The notes: a model not told the origin generated them from the sequence alone. A stretch of 64,000 nt of DNA from Bradyrhizobium sp. CIAT3101 (GCF_029714945.1 NZ_CP121634.1:4609001-4673000); one strand, 5' to 3'; counted from the first letter of the stretch, positions 27,435 through 36,385 are shown. A program made the numbers and translations.

Positions 27435-28423
27435 GCGCGCCGCTCGTCGAGGTGTCCTCGATCTCGCGCAGCTATGCGATGCGCTCCGGGATGTTCGGCC
27501 GGGCTACGGCCGTGCACGCCGTCGATGGTGTGTCGCTCAGCATCCTCAAGGGCGAAACGCTCGGTCTCGTCGGCGAGTCCGGCTCGGGCAAATCCACGAC
27601 GGGGCGCATCGTGCTCGGCCTGGAGCCGCCCGATCGCGGCGAGGTGCGGTTCGACGGCAAGGCGATGGCCGCACCGGGGACGCCGGCGTGGCGTGCACAG
27701 CGCGCCCACATGCAGATGATCTTCCAGGACCCGCTCGGCGCGCTGGATCGGCGTTTGCCGGTGGCGACCCAGATCCGCGAGCCCCTCGACATTCATGGCC
27801 TCGGCACGGCCTCCGAGCGCGAGGACCGCGTTCGCGAATTGCTGCGCGCCGTCGAGCTGACGCCCGCGCATGGCGCGCGCTATCCGGGCGCGCTCTCCGG
27901 CGGCCAGCGCCAGCGCATCGTGCTGGCGCGGGCGCTGGCGACAAAACCCGATTTCCTCGTCTGCGACGAGCCGGTCAGCGCGCTCGACGTCTCGATCCAG
28001 GCGCAAGTGGTGAATTTGCTCGCCGATCTCCAGGTGCGGCTTGGGCTGACAATGCTGTTCATCAGCCACGATCTGCGGGTCGTCCGCCAGATCAGCAACA
28101 CCGTCGCCGTGATGTATCTCGGCCGCATCGTCGAGATCGGCAGCGCCGACGATCTCTTTGCCCGGCCCGAGCACCCATACACGCAGGCGCTGGTGTCTGC
28201 CTCGCCCGCACCCGGCCGCCGCAGCGCCGGCCGCATCGTGTTGGCGGGCGATCCGCCGAACCCGGCCGCTCGTCCGAACGGCTGCGCGTTCCATCCGCGC
28301 TGCCCGCGCGCCATGGCGCGTTGCGCGAGTGAGGTGCCGGCGCTTTCGGCGGTCGGCGGCGACCGCCAGGTGGCCTGCCATCTCGTCACCGGGCCGCAGG
28401 CCGAGACGCGGGACGCGGCGTGA
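27431..28423 (+). CDS. Dpp/Opp-type ABC transporter ATP-binding protein (DppF type)
   Basis: 330 residues. Walker [16 protein letters not shown]-loop IFQDPLGALDRRL, signature [15 protein letters not shown], Walker B FLVCDEPVSALDV, H-loop ISHDLRVVRQI, and the C-terminal cysteine motif CAFHPRCPRAMARC. Start at 27431 overlaps the previous gene by 4 bp; the upstream in-frame extension from 27287 runs inside the previous gene and is rejected. The stop is at 28421-28423 and shares a base with the next ATG. Confidence 0.92.
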   Translation: MSAPLVEVSSISRSYAMRSGMFGRATAVHAVDGVSLSILKGETLGLVGESGSGKSTTGRIVLGLEPPDRGEVRFDGKAMAAPGTPAWRAQRAHMQMIFQDPLGALDRRLPVATQIREPLDIHGLGTASEREDRVRELLRAVELTPAHGARYPGALSGGQRQRIVLARALATKPDFLVCDEPVSALDVSIQAQVVNLLADLQVRLGLTMLFISHDLRVVRQISNTVAVMYLGRIVEIGSADDLFARPEHPYTQALVSASPAPGRRSAGRIVLAGDPPNPAARPNGCAFHPRCPRAMARCASEVPALSAVGGDRQVACHLVTGPQAETRDAA

Positions 28424-29352
28424 TGGGGCGCTATTTCGCCATTCGGATCGGTCGTGCTGCACTGACGATCGTGCTCGTCGTCACCTTCGCCTTCGTGGTG
28501 CTGCGGCTATCCGGCGATCCCGCGCTGATGATCCTGGGACCGGAAGCGCCGCCGGAAGTCCTCGCGGCCTTCCGCAAGGCGTGGGGCCTCGATGATCCCA
28601 TCTGGTTTCAGTATCTCGATTACTTCGGGGCCATCGCCAAGGGCGAACTCGGCCGTTCCATGCGTGACGGGCGGCCCGCTATCCAGCTCGTGCTGGAGCG
28701 CATCCCGGCAACGCTGGCGCTGACGCTGCCGGCCTTTGTCTTCAAGGTTGCACTGGGCATTCCCGCCGGCATCTACGCCGCGCTGCATCGGGGCTCGGCA
28801 ATCGACCGCGCCGTGATGATGACGGCGGTCGCCGGCTTCACCGTGCCGAGCTTCGTGCTCGCGCTGCTGCTGGTGCTGGTCTTCGCCGTGCAGCTCGGCT
28901 GGCTGCCATCGGGCGGGCAGGACAGCTGGCGTCACGCCATCCTGCCGATCGCGACACTCAGCTTGGGCGGCGCCGCCGTGCTGGCGCGCTTCACCCGCAG
29001 TGCCATGCTGGAGGTGCTGGGCCAGCCCTATATCCGCACGGCGTCGGCCAAGGGCGTACCGTGGCGCAAGGTGGTGACGTCGCATGCGTTGCCGAACGCG
29101 GCGATCCCGACTGTGACCATTTTGGGCTTCATGGTGGGCTCGCTGATCGCGGGCGCGGTGGTGGTCGAGAGCGTGTTCTCGTGGCCGGGAGTAGGGCGCC
29201 TCCTCGTCGTCGCCGTCGCCAACCGCGACCTCGCCGTCGTGCAATGCATCCTGCTGCTGGTGGCGCTGACCATGGTCACGTCGAACCTGATCGTCGATTT
29301 CCTCTACGGCTTCCTCGATCCGCGTCTGCGCGCCAAAGGGGCCCACGCATGA
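28423..29352 (+). CDS. Dpp/Opp-type ABC transporter permease (DppB type)
   Basis: 309 residues with six predicted helices. The N-terminal MGRYFAIRIGRAALTIVLVV and the EAA-like loop AKGVPWRKVVTSHALPNAAIP are characteristic of the DppB/OppB permease. ATG 28423 overlaps the upstream stop (TGATG); a GTG 3 bp earlier would add one residue. It forms the channel with the DppC-type permease that follows with a 4-bp overlap. Confidence 0.92.
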   Translation: MGRYFAIRIGRAALTIVLVVTFAFVVLRLSGDPALMILGPEAPPEVLAAFRKAWGLDDPIWFQYLDYFGAIAKGELGRSMRDGRPAIQLVLERIPATLALTLPAFVFKVALGIPAGIYAALHRGSAIDRAVMMTAVAGFTVPSFVLALLLVLVFAVQLGWLPSGGQDSWRHAILPIATLSLGGAAVLARFTRSAMLEVLGQPYIRTASAKGVPWRKVVTSHALPNAAIPTVTILGFMVGSLIAGAVVVESVFSWPGVGRLLVVAVANRDLAVVQCILLLVALTMVTSNLIVDFLYGFLDPRLRAKGAHA

Positions 29353-30209
29353 CCGACGCGACGCTGAAGGACGCGACCATCCGCCGCCGCATCGGCCTGC
29401 CGGCGATCCCGGTCTCCGTTGCGCTTGCGGTCACCTGGATCGTCGCCATGCTGGTGATCGCCGCGTTGGCCGAGAAGATCGCGCCCTATGGTTACACCCA
29501 ATTCGATCTGCGCAACCGCCTCTCGGCGCCCGGCAATGTCGCGCACTGGCTCGGCACCGACGAGCTCGGCCGCGACGTGCTGTCGCGCCTTCTCGTCTCG
29601 ATCCGGATCTCGCTGCTGATCGCCTTCGGCGCGACCGCGATCTCGGCCGTGGTCGGGACCACGCTCGGCTTTCTGGCCGCGCATTTTCGCGGGGTTGTCG
29701 AGCAATTCGTGCTGATGCTGACCGATTTCCAGGCCAGCATGCCGTTCCTGATCATGGCACTCGCCGTGCTCGCCTTCTTCGGCAATTCGCTGCCGCTCTT
29801 GATCGGCCTGATGGGCCTGTTCGGCTGGGAGCGCTATGCCCGCATCGCCCGCGGCCTCGCCATTTCCGCCAATGCGCAGGGCTACGCGGCCGCGGTCCGG
29901 CAGCTGGGGGCGACGCCGACGCGGATCTACCTGCGGCATATCCTGCCCAACATCGCCTCGACCCTGATCGTCTCGACCACGCTGGTGTTTCCCGAGGTGA
30001 TCCTGATGGAATCAGGGCTGTCCTTCCTCGGCCTCGGCGTGCAGCCGCCGATGACCAGCCTCGGCAACATGGTCGGCTACGGCCGCGAGTACCTGACCCG
30101 GGCGCCCTGGATCATGCTGGCGCCGGCGACCACGATCGTGGTGACCACGCTCGCCGTCTCCGTGATCGGCGACTGGCTGCGCGACAAGCTCGATCCAACC
30201 CTGCAATAG
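29349..30209 (+). CDS. Dpp/Opp-type ABC transporter permease (DppC type)
   Basis: 286 residues, with the DppC hallmarks: HWLGTDELGRDVLSRLLVSIRISL after the first helix, and the EAA-like AAAVRQLGATPTRIYLRHILPN. The start overlaps the dppB-type stop (ATGA). It closes a six-gene operon (isomerase, binding protein, two ATPases, two permeases), with ATPases before the permeases, unlike the E. coli dpp order. A 161-bp gap then leads to ilvD. Confidence 0.92.
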   Translation: MTDATLKDATIRRRIGLPAIPVSVALAVTWIVAMLVIAALAEKIAPYGYTQFDLRNRLSAPGNVAHWLGTDELGRDVLSRLLVSIRISLLIAFGATAISAVVGTTLGFLAAHFRGVVEQFVLMLTDFQASMPFLIMALAVLAFFGNSLPLLIGLMGLFGWERYARIARGLAISANAQGYAAAVRQLGATPTRIYLRHILPNIASTLIVSTTLVFPEVILMESGLSFLGLGVQPPMTSLGNMVGYGREYLTRAPWIMLAPATTIVVTTLAVSVIGDWLRDKLDPTLQ

Positions 30210-30370
30210 CCCGCGCCGGGAGCAGGGGAGGCCTGCGATAGGCCGATCCGGCCCCCTCCAGGCCAAGTTCCCGTTGCGCCGGCCCACCCCGTGCGCTATC
30301 CGGCCGGAAAGGCCTGAGGCGGCTCCATATTTTCCCGCCCGGCCGGTCAAACCCGAGGACGGAAACCGCC

Positions 30371-32221
30371 ATGCCAGCCTATCGCTCCCGCACCACCACC
30401 CACGGCCGTAACATGGCGGGCGCCCGCGGCCTCTGGCGCGCGACGGGCATGAAGGACGGCGATTTCGGCAAGCCGATCATCGCGGTCGTCAACTCCTTCA
30501 CCCAGTTCGTCCCCGGCCACGTCCATCTCAAGGACCTCGGCCAGCTCGTCGCCCGCGAGATCGAGCAGGCCGGCGGCGTCGCCAAGGAATTCAACACCAT
30601 CGCAGTCGATGACGGCATCGCCATGGGCCATGACGGCATGCTCTACAGCCTGCCGTCGCGTGAGCTGATCGCCGACAGCGTCGAGTACATGGCCAACGCG
30701 CACTGCGCCGACGGCCTCGTCTGCATCTCCAACTGCGACAAGATCACGCCCGGCATGCTGATGGCCGCGCTGCGGCTCAACATCCCCGCCGTGTTCGTTT
30801 CGGGCGGCCCGATGGAAGCTGGCAAGGTCAAGCTGCAGGGCAAGACCAAGGCCGTCGACCTCATCGACGCCATGGTGGCGGCGGCCGATTCCAAGGTCAG
30901 CGACGAGGACGTCAAGGTGATCGAGCGCTCGGCGTGCCCGACCTGCGGCTCCTGCTCGGGCATGTTCACCGCCAACTCCATGAACTGCCTGACCGAGGCG
31001 CTCGGCCTGGCGCTGCCCGGCAACGGCACGGTGGTCGCGACCCATGCCGACCGCAAGCGCCTGTTCGTCGAGGCCGGCCACACCATCGTCGATCTCGTTC
31101 GTCGTTATTACGAGCAGGACGATGCCTCCGTGCTCCCGCGCAACGTTGCGAACTTCAAGGCGTTCGAGAACGCGATGACGCTCGACATCGCGATGGGCGG
31201 CTCGACCAACACTGTGCTGCATCTCCTGGCCGCCGCCCATGAAGGCGAGGTGAAGTTCACCATGCAGGACATCGACCGGCTGTCGCGCCGCGTGCCCGTG
31301 CTCTGCAAGGTCGCCCCGTCGGTCGCCGACGTGCACGTCGAGGACGTGCATCGTGCCGGCGGCATCATGGGCATTCTGGGTGAGCTCGACCGCGCCGGCC
31401 TGATCGACACGTCGGTCTCGACCGTGCACGCGCCGACCATGAACGAGGCGCTGGAGCGCTGGGACATCAAGCGCTCCAAGAGCGAGGCTATCAGAACCTT
31501 CTATCGCGCCTCGCCCGGCGGCATCCCCACACAAGTCGCCTTCAGCCAGGAGCGCCGCTACGACGAGCTCGATGCCGATCGCGAGAAGGGCGTGGTGCGT
31601 AATCTCGAGAATGCCTTCAGCAAGGACGGTGGCCTCGCCGTGCTCTACGGCAATCTCGCGCAGGACGGCTGCATCGTGAAGACCGCGGGCGTCGATTCCT
31701 CGATCCTGAAATTCTCCGGTCCCGCGCGCGTGTTCGAGAGCCAGGACGCGGCCGTCGAAGGCATTCTGGGCGGCAAGGTCGTGGCCGGCGAGATCGTGGT
31801 CATCATCTATGAAGGCCCGCGCGGCGGTCCCGGCATGCAGGAAATGCTGTATCCGACGAGCTATCTGAAATCGATGGGCTTAGGTAAGGCTTGCGCGCTC
31901 GTCACCGACGGACGCTTCTCCGGTGGTTCGTCCGGCCTGTCGATCGGCCATCTCTCGCCGGAAGCGGCCGAAGGCGGCAACATCGGTCTTGTGCGCACCG
32001 GCGATCGTATCGCGATCGACATTCCGAACCGCAGCATCAACCTCGAAATCTCCGACGAGGAGCTTTCCAATCGCCGTGCCGCGGAAGAGGCCAAGGGCGA
32101 CGCCGCCTGGCAGCCCGCCGCGCGCAAGCGCAACGTCTCGACCGCGCTGCAGGCCTACGCTGCGCTCACCACCAGCGCTGCGCGCGGCGCGGTGCGCGAA
32201 GTGAAGCGTCGCACAAAGTAA
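30371..32221 (+). CDS. ilvD: Dihydroxy-acid dehydratase
   Basis: 616 residues, exactly the usual IlvD length. It dehydrates 2,3-dihydroxy-isovalerate and -methylvalerate to the keto acids of valine and isoleucine synthesis. Fe-S ligands are in [10 protein letters not shown] and [55 protein letters not shown] and [15 protein letters not shown] are all present. Monocistronic, with its own upstream gap of 161 bp in which no operator was recognised. Confidence 0.97.
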   Translation: MPAYRSRTTTHGRNMAGARGLWRATGMKDGDFGKPIIAVVNSFTQFVPGHVHLKDLGQLVAREIEQAGGVAKEFNTIAVDDGIAMGHDGMLYSLPSRELIADSVEYMANAHCADGLVCISNCDKITPGMLMAALRLNIPAVFVSGGPMEAGKVKLQGKTKAVDLIDAMVAAADSKVSDEDVKVIERSACPTCGSCSGMFTANSMNCLTEALGLALPGNGTVVATHADRKRLFVEAGHTIVDLVRRYYEQDDASVLPRNVANFKAFENAMTLDIAMGGSTNTVLHLLAAAHEGEVKFTMQDIDRLSRRVPVLCKVAPSVADVHVEDVHRAGGIMGILGELDRAGLIDTSVSTVHAPTMNEALERWDIKRSKSEAIRTFYRASPGGIPTQVAFSQERRYDELDADREKGVVRNLENAFSKDGGLAVLYGNLAQDGCIVKTAGVDSSILKFSGPARVFESQDAAVEGILGGKVVAGEIVVIIYEGPRGGPGMQEMLYPTSYLKSMGLGKACALVTDGRFSGGSSGLSIGHLSPEAAEGGNIGLVRTGDRIAIDIPNRSINLEISDEELSNRRAAEEAKGDAAWQPAARKRNVSTALQAYAALTTSAARGAVREVKRRTK

Positions 32222-32407
32222 GCACACCCAGCGTAGACGCGATCGCAAACGTTGCGGTCGTGCATGGTCAACAAGTTCTGAACGGCCGGTGAAAACCGGC
32301 CGTTCGCATTAAGGATGCCTCAACGAACTTCGGCAGCTCAGGATTTTGCGGCGTATACTGCGATCGACCTTCGCAAATCCATTTTGGGCAACTGGGGCAC
32401 CAACCTA

Positions 32408-32785
32408 ATGTCTCGTACTCTTGCTGTCGTTTTCTCCACGGCCGTCGCTGCACTTGCCATGACGACCGCGGCCTCCGCCGGCTGCTACAATTGCTACGCA
32501 CCGCCGCAGCCGTGCACGACCTGCTATCAGCAGCAATACGTCGCGCCGCAATACCGCACGGTCGACGAAACCGTGATGGTGTCGCCCGGTTCGACCGTCG
32601 CGCATCGCACGCCGGCGCAGTACCGCACCGTGATGGTTCCGCAGACCGTGATGGTGGCGCCGCCGAGCGTCCAGTACGAGCGCATCCCGCCGCAATACGC
32701 CACGCGCCAGCGCGTCGAGATGGTGTCGCCGGGCTATTCCTATTACGCACCGGTGCAGCCTGCTTGCGGCAATTGCGGCTACTGA
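32408..32785 (+). CDS. Small exported protein with QYRTV repeats and paired cysteines
   Basis: 125 residues from ATG 32408. The signal peptide is MSRTLAVVFSTAVAALAMTT followed by AASA. The mature protein is rich in Tyr, Gln, Pro and Val with repeats of (P)QYRTV and (E/Q)TVMVxP, and has CYNCY and CTTCY near the start plus CGNCGY at the end. The cysteine pairs and tyrosine/glutamine repeats suggest an envelope or adhesive structural protein. In-frame sequence upstream to 32315 is probably leader. A strong terminator follows. No family recognised. Confidence 0.7.
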   Translation: MSRTLAVVFSTAVAALAMTTAASAGCYNCYAPPQPCTTCYQQQYVAPQYRTVDETVMVSPGSTVAHRTPAQYRTVMVPQTVMVAPPSVQYERIPPQYATRQRVEMVSPGYSYYAPVQPACGNCGY

Positions 32786-32827
32786 GCCGACGCAACAACA
32801 ACCATCATCGCAACAAACAAGATTTCA

Positions 32828-32860
32828 CGCGGTGCCCCAAAAGGGCGCCGCGTTTTGTTT
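32828..32860 (+). terminator. Intrinsic terminator of the QYRTV-repeat gene
   Basis: Stem CGCGGTGCCC / GGGCGCCGCG (one G-T wobble) with a CAAAA loop, directly followed by TTTTGTTTT. A textbook intrinsic terminator 43 bp after the stop codon. Confidence 0.9.
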
Positions 32861-32876
32861 TGCCGGCGAAGCCAAA

Positions 32877-32914
32877 CGAGGCCCGGAAATGGAGGCGAAT
32901 CCAACCGGGCCTCG
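32877..32914. other. Perfect 10-bp inverted repeat in intergenic DNA
   Basis: CGAGGCCCGG and CCGGGCCTCG separated by 18 nt, just after the terminator at 32828. The surrounding gap 32786-33124 holds no supported gene; its distal part is the promoter region of the beta-helix gene. Confidence 0.5.
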
Positions 32915-33060
32915 CGACCGGCGACGCCCTGGGTGGCATCGCCAGTCCCGACCGAGGCTAAAGCACCAAACTGACGGGCGCCTGACAGATCCCGTTCCGA
33001 CGAAAAGGCGGGGCAGGCGGCGGCAGCCGTTTTGTAAGAAACGCGGCTGAGACGATCGAT

Positions 33061-33078
33061 CTCAACCGTGCGGTTGAG
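33061..33078. promoter_or_regulatory. Palindrome upstream of the beta-helix gene
   Basis: CTCAACCG-TG-CGGTTGAG, an 8-bp perfect inverted repeat with a 2-bp centre, ends 46 bp before the ATG at 33125. Spacing too tight for a stable RNA hairpin, so an operator for a dimeric regulator is plausible. Confidence 0.4.
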
Positions 33079-33124
33079 GCAGACGACGAACGGCTGGCTT
33101 ATCCTTGGATTTTTGGAGAAAGCC

Positions 33125-34009
33125 ATGCGCCGAATAATTGGATGGGCCTTATTTGTTGGTCTTACCTGTCTGTCAGTCTCGTCAGTCCCTGCCCAGGCTC
33201 AGGCGACGCGAACCTGGGTATCAGGTGTGGGCGACGACGTGAATGCGTGCAGCCGCGCCGCACCTTGCAAGACCTTTGCCGGGGCGATTGCCCAGACGGC
33301 AGATGGCGGCGAAATCGATTGCGTCGATGCGGGCGGATTTGGAACGGTAACAATTCTCAAAAGCATCACAATCGACTGCGGTGGAACATTTGGTTCCATC
33401 CTTGCCTCCGGTACCAACGGCATCAACGTCAACTCTCCCGGGAGCAATGTCGTCTTGCGCAACCTCAGCATCGACGGTGCGGGGACAACTCTCGGACTCA
33501 GGGCGATCAATATTCTCGCCGCGAACTCCGTTTCAATCGAAAACGTGACGATGTCGAACTTCTCGCAGCAGGCGATTGCGGATGTTCGTCCGACTGCCGG
33601 GACCCTCACGATCATCGATTCCGTCGCACGGAACGTTGCCGGGGCCGGATTGGGAGCCGCAACAGGTGGCGCCCTGAAATTGCAGATCAACAACTTCAGG
33701 TCATTCAACAACGGGTTCGGAATTTCCCTCGGCGCGAGCATCAATGCCACCATCGCCAATAGCGAACTGTCCGGCAATACCACCGCCGGGATTGACAACG
33801 AAGGTGCCAACATTGCTGCAACCAACAATGCGATCTCAAACAACGTAACAGGTATTTTGAATCAAGGTGGTACGACGCGGCTGTCGAATAATGACCTTTT
33901 CAACAACACCACCGGTATCAAAAACGTCTCCGGAAACGTGATCAGCTATGGCAACAACCGAAACAACAGCGGCATATCCGGACCGATTTTGTCTTCAAGT
34001 CAGTTCTAG
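33125..34009 (+). CDS. Exported right-handed parallel beta-helix protein
   Basis: 294 residues. Signal peptide RIIGWALFVGLTCLSVSSVPAQAQ. The mature part is built of short Asn/Gly/Ile-rich repeats (NGINVNSPGSNVVLRNLSIDG, NNFRSFNNGFGISLG, NNAISNNVTGILNQGG, NNDLFNNTTGIKNVSG) typical of pectate-lyase-like parallel beta-helices. Such proteins bind or cleave polysaccharides or serve as surface proteins; no catalytic set can be assigned. The DNA is visibly less GC-rich at third positions than its neighbours, which may mean it was acquired by transfer. Start 33125 chosen by the signal peptide. Confidence 0.8.
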   Translation: MRRIIGWALFVGLTCLSVSSVPAQAQATRTWVSGVGDDVNACSRAAPCKTFAGAIAQTADGGEIDCVDAGGFGTVTILKSITIDCGGTFGSILASGTNGINVNSPGSNVVLRNLSIDGAGTTLGLRAINILAANSVSIENVTMSNFSQQAIADVRPTAGTLTIIDSVARNVAGAGLGAATGGALKLQINNFRSFNNGFGISLGASINATIANSELSGNTTAGIDNEGANIAATNNAISNNVTGILNQGGTTRLSNNDLFNNTTGIKNVSGNVISYGNNRNNSGISGPILSSSQF

Positions 34010-34035
34010 CGCTGCCTGAACGGCACACATGCTGA

Positions 34036-34063
34036 AGGCCCGCCAGCGAGAGCCGGCGGGCCT
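34036..34063 (+). terminator. Terminator of the beta-helix gene
   Basis: AGGCCCGCC / GGCGGGCCT, 9-bp perfect stem, 10-nt loop, followed by AATTGTC, 26 bp after the stop. Confidence 0.75.
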
Positions 34064-34312
34064 AATTGTCATCGCATCAGTCGAAGGCGGCGTCACGAGC
34101 CGCCGTTGGTCGCGCTTCCTGTCAATCGCGATCACGATGGACATTTAAAGCCGTCTGATGCCGAACATGCAGGGCGAAGCGGTCGCAGCGGTTGACGACG
34201 CCATGCGAGCCGCCATAAAGAAGCGAACCGACGACGTTGGGTAGCAAAGCGGTAGCATAGTCCTCGAAATGGTCTCTGCGACGTGGCGAAAAGCTAAACA
34301 ATTTCAAGGCTT

Positions 34313-34402
34313 GGAAGGGTGGCCGAGTGGTTTAAGGCACCGGTCTTGAAAACCGGCGTGCCCGCAAGGGTACCGTGGGTTCGAATCCCACCCCTTCCGC
34401 CA
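34313..34402 (+). tRNA. tRNA-Ser (anticodon TGA)
   Basis: 90-nt class II tRNA. Acceptor GGAAGGG pairs with CCCTTCC; anticodon stem CCGGT/ACCGG encloses the loop CTTGAAA, giving anticodon TGA (UCA/UCN codons). A long variable arm (CGTGCCCGCAAGGGTACC), TPsiC loop GGTTCGAATCC and an encoded CCA end are present. Its 3' end is duplicated at 35641-35654, indicating use as a chromosomal integration site. Confidence 0.97.
34389..34402 (+). repeat. att-like direct repeat, left copy (tRNA 3' end)
   Basis: CACCCCTTCCGCCA, the last 14 bases of the tRNA-Ser gene, occurs again exactly at 35641-35654 in the same orientation. The interval holds an integrase remnant. This is the expected layout of attL for a tRNA-targeting element. 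Confidence 0.75.
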
Positions 34403-34565
34403 GTATATTGTTCTCCACTATTCGCACCTATTCGGAATTCACAGCAAAATCAAAGGTCTGCTCGAAGACGCTATACTTGCATGTTCGCAAGTGTTCTCCT
34501 CAATTCGAGCTGTGACCGCAGATTTTGACCGTGGGTTCGGAGGATGGTTTTACGGAGGGGAACGC

Positions 34566-34860
34566 ATGTCAGGAAGATTGAAGGCGCTCGACGTCGAGCG
34601 GGAGACCAAGCCCGGGAAGTATGCCGACGGTGGCGGCCTCTATCTGATCGTCACCGGTCCGACGTCAAGGAGCTGGGCGTATCGCTACTGGAAAGACGGC
34701 AAGGAGCGCTGGCACGGCCTCGACTCGTTCAAGGATGTCTCGCTCAAGGATGCTCGGATTGGTTCGGGACGCTGCGCGGCTAAAGGTGAAGGGCGATCGC
34801 GGCACCCCCGGCGTCGATATCGTTCGGGAGCGGCGCACGGCGCGGGATGTGGAGAAGCGG
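34566..34860 (+). pseudogene. Tyrosine integrase remnant (N-terminal arm-binding domain, frameshifted)
   Basis: From ATG 34566 the frame gives the DUF4102-type integrase N-terminus (MSGRLKALDVERETKPGKYA, GGGLYLIVT, SRSWAYRYWKDGKERWHGL, DVSLKDAR). Homology then continues in the +1 frame from about 34767 (RDAARLKVKGDRGTPGVDIV, RERRTARDVEK). A small indel near 34757-34770 explains the shift. No core-binding or catalytic domain (R-H-R-Y) follows; integrases of this type are about 400 residues. Non-functional. End coordinate is approximate. Confidence 0.75.
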
Positions 34861-34869
34861 GCAGTTCGC

Positions 34870-35187
34870 TCAGTGCTTCGCCGCTCTCTCAAGGAATTCC
34901 AGCATGGAGGGCGACACCTCCTCGAATTCAACAAAGCGACGGCGCAGCTCATCCGCGATTTCCGCGGTCACATCGCGCGACCATCCCTCCGTCGTGTTAA
35001 AGGCGACGATGCGAGCTGGACGAATGTAATGGCCTTCGATCAGGTGCCGCAGCAAAGTCGCACGATTGCTGTCCTCTTCTGCCGTTTCGGACCAGGCCCG
35101 TCCCAAACGGCCGCCGAAGTCCTCAAGCACAATATAGACATCGCGGTTGCCCGCACTCAGCGGCACGATGGATGGAGACTGAGCCAT
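34870..35187 (-). CDS. Small conserved hypothetical protein (105 aa)
   Basis: 105 residues beginning MAQSPSIVPLSAGNRDVYIV, soluble, with a VEFEEV-type acidic end and WSRDVTAEIADELRRRF helix. It looks like a small protein I recall in rhizobia that is found near integration sites. It starts 18 bp before 35205 and points toward the integrase remnant, ending about where integrase homology stops, so the deletion junction of the element probably lies near 34860. Function unknown. Confidence 0.65.
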   Translation of the reverse strand: MAQSPSIVPLSAGNRDVYIVLEDFGGRLGRAWSETAEEDSNRATLLRHLIEGHYIRPARIVAFNTTEGWSRDVTAEIADELRRRFVEFEEVSPSMLEFLERAAKH

Positions 35188-35640
35188 GAGAACGCGCTTG
35201 ACTAGAGTTCCGTTCAGAACTGGAACCTGATCTCAAACGGCCGGAAAGGCCACGGCTAAAAAGGGGTAGGCTGTAACGGGTTGAAGGTACTGGCCGGAGC
35301 TAAAACAACGCATGGGATGGCAGCGGCCCGATATCAACTGGATGGAGCGCCTGTGCGTTTGAATGTCCCGCCCAATTAACGCTAACTTGCCCGCTCAATA
35401 CTCGGCGTCGACGTCGCGTGTGATGTGCCTAAACCACAAGACGAGCAGGGCGAGCACGACCGCCACTGCCAACAGGATCTAGCAAACCGTGTCCGCCCGC
35501 CTTGTGCTGAGGGCAGGATAAGAATCTCGCATTCGGTGGTTTGTCCAAGCTACGGCTTCAGGTGACCACCGTGGCTAAGACCGTAGATCGCTCGCCCCGC
35601 CGGCGAAAAAGTGTTGGCAATTTCAGCAGGATTGACCGGA

Positions 35641-35654
35641 CACCCCTTCCGCCA
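35641..35654 (+). repeat. att-like direct repeat, right copy
   Basis: Exact 14-bp copy of the tRNA-Ser 3' end (CACCCCTTCCGCCA) without the rest of a tRNA around it. Marks the right boundary of the island remnant. The region 35188-35734 otherwise shows no supported gene. Confidence 0.75.
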
Positions 35655-35734
35655 ATGACCCAACTCACGCTCGGCTGCATTGCTACCGCAATCGGCGCGG
35701 TGTTATGTTCGTCGCAGAACGGGGGAGTTTCTCG

Positions 35735-36028
35735 ATGCACAAAATTGCCGTCGCCGTCTTGCTTGCCCTGATGGTCGCCCCAGCTCTGGCGGAGGAGCAT
35801 GTTCTAGGGCCTGGCGAAGAGCCCAAGGCGAAGACGGCGACGCAGAAGGAAGACGATGCTCGGGCGGTGCGCGCCTATCAACGCTCCCTCAACAGTGTTC
35901 CGGACCAGAAGCCGGTCGACCCGTGGGGAACTGCCCGTGGCGATGATGCGTCGAAGAAGTCTGCAGCGACGGCCAAGCCGGTTGTGAAGCAGTCGTCCAA
36001 GGCCAAGAGCGGCAGCACCGCCAATTAG
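35735..36028 (+). CDS. Small exported protein (97 aa)
   Basis: 97 residues from ATG 35735, with GGGGGAG 8 nt upstream as ribosome-binding site. Signal peptide MHKIAVAVLLALMVAPALA is followed by a hydrophilic, Lys/Ala/Asp/Ser-rich mature part (EEHVLGPGEEPKAKTATQKE, SAATAKPVVKQSSKAKSGS), probably disordered. It starts 80 bp past the right att copy. No family recognised. The next 357 bp (36029-36385) show no supported gene. Confidence 0.7.
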   Translation: MHKIAVAVLLALMVAPALAEEHVLGPGEEPKAKTATQKEDDARAVRAYQRSLNSVPDQKPVDPWGTARGDDASKKSAATAKPVVKQSSKAKSGSTAN

Positions 36029-36385
36029 CAAAGATGCGTGAAACGGCGGGCTCCCTTCCTCCGCACCGAGTACTTACTCCGGCAGGCCCGCCAACCGTCT
36101 ATATCGGTTCTCCGGGCGCGCGGTCTAGCGGCGGGTGTGGCCTCGCAAGTCCGACCGTTCCGGGTGGTGCGTCGTCGCTGGCCGCCGGAATATTGACGGG
36201 CTCCAACGTGAGCTCGTGGTGCGTTTGAAGGCCTGGCTGGTGTTTGGGGTAAGTCTCCCTGCCAGATAACGCGCTGGTGGCGATCTGTTGCGAAGGCAAC
36301 GAAACCATTTTCCACCCCTCACGAAGTTACGCGGAAGCATCCTGAGCAGATCGTGTTGTGCAGTTTCCACTAGGAGGCTGGTCCC

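Larger units (their letters stand above)
34403..35654. mobile_element. Remnant of a tRNA-Ser-integrated genomic island
   Basis: About 1.25 kb bounded by 14-bp direct repeats of the tRNA-Ser 3' end, with the N-terminus of a tRNA-type integrase starting 163 bp after the tRNA and reading away from it. The integrase is frameshifted and cut off after roughly 100 codons, so the element looks internally deleted and fixed. The only other credible gene inside is the 105-residue minus-strand one. The part after 35190 shows no supported gene. Confidence 0.7.

Noticed and set aside
34122-34307. 61-residue minus-strand frame starting with TTG next to the tRNA-Ser
   Set aside because: No ribosome-binding site, rare start codon, no membrane or signal features; kept out though the N-terminus looks protein-like.
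35397-35480. Minus-strand hydrophobic peptide (ILLAVAVVLALLVLWFRH)
   Set aside because: A TAG stops the frame directly before it and no plausible start follows; may be a decayed small membrane protein but cannot be supported.
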